From the IMG/VR virus record IMGVR_UViG_3300023184_000072, positions 22,305 through 86,304 of that record: a stretch of 64,000 nt of DNA; one strand, given 5' to 3'. Below are positions 63,830 through 64,000 of this stretch, in pieces (positions within the stretch are counted from its first letter, which is position 1; every line of letters starts with the position of its first letter). The notes under the pieces were generated by a model that was not told the origin of the DNA, did no database searches, and saw only the letters and a list, made by a program, of their open reading frames with translations. The position numbers and the translations under genes are program-made. The DNA is from a virus.

Positions 63830-64000
63830 ATGGCAACATTAACAAAAGCAATACAAGATGTATTAGATAACACAAGTGATGTGTTATATAGACAAGAGAT
63901 TTATATCAATGATAGACATGAATATGATTATCATAAACTTCAAGTTACACCAGATGTAATAGTTCATACATTATATTATAGTGATGATTTTGAATGGGCT
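63830..64000 (+). CDS. Partial gene at the right edge (at least 57 aa)
   Basis: The frame starts MATLTKAIQDVLDNTSDVLY and runs to the window end without a stop (last residues DDFEWA). Spacing and direction match the operon. The product cannot be named. Confidence 0.5.
   Translation, partial: MATLTKAIQDVLDNTSDVLYRQEIYINDRHEYDYHKLQVTPDVIVHTLYYSDDFEWA

Noticed and set aside
1-64000. Stop-codon reassignment (TAG read as Gln), known in some crAss-like phages
   Set aside because: Long genes read through with the standard code without internal stops, and some genes end in TAG (for example at 59215-59217 and 58085-58087).

Overview
This window is a large part of a tailed-phage genome of the crAss-like type (order Crassvirales), very probably infecting a Bacteroidota host, perhaps a flavobacterium. 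The case rests on three things. First, the late gene order is typical: IHF-like protein, terminase, portal, capsid, ring proteins, muzzle, cargo proteins, and giant proteins carrying a virion RNA polymerase. Second, a DFDID metal-binding motif lies in a 4,222-residue protein. Third, the DNA is AT-rich, Shine-Dalgarno sites are not apparent, and several sites resemble the Bacteroidota TAnnTTTG -7 box. All assignments come from reading the sequence; no database search was run.

Layout. Positions 1-57634 form one minus-strand late arm, read from right to left. It runs from small DNA-binding proteins and the packaging genes (TerL 53804-55828, portal 51219-53804) through a probable scaffold, the major capsid protein (48226-49788) and further head proteins. 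Next comes a block of threonine-rich fibre/appendage proteins (38381-46314), closed by an intrinsic terminator near 38311-38344. A metallophosphoesterase, ring proteins and a muzzle-like protein in two reading frames follow (28766-38206). The arm ends with cargo proteins (18420-28764), the two giant proteins (686-18417) and a small lysis-like membrane cassette (1-563).

A divergent control region (57635-57955) separates this arm from a plus-strand arm (57956-64000). The plus arm carries many very small genes in short units, several ending in intrinsic terminators. Some are membrane proteins, one is lipoprotein-like and one has a signal peptide. Most have no recognisable function.

The most unusual locus is 60588-61604. 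It is a phage-borne tmRNA (ssrA) gene with a 35-codon tag frame starting GKNNS and ending GEEVLVAA. A 696-nt group I intron interrupts its T-loop. Core helices P1, P2, P3, P4, P6, P7, P8 and P9 can be drawn by hand. The spliced product restores a perfect T-arm and a 7-bp acceptor stem. The intron carries a LAGLIDADG homing endonuclease gene on the opposite strand. Other points of interest are a polyvalent giant protein with zincin, ART-like and RNA polymerase signatures, a PD-(D/E)XK nuclease in its partner, shared Thr/Ser tracts and swapped modules among the appendage proteins, and several genes of 31-59 codons.
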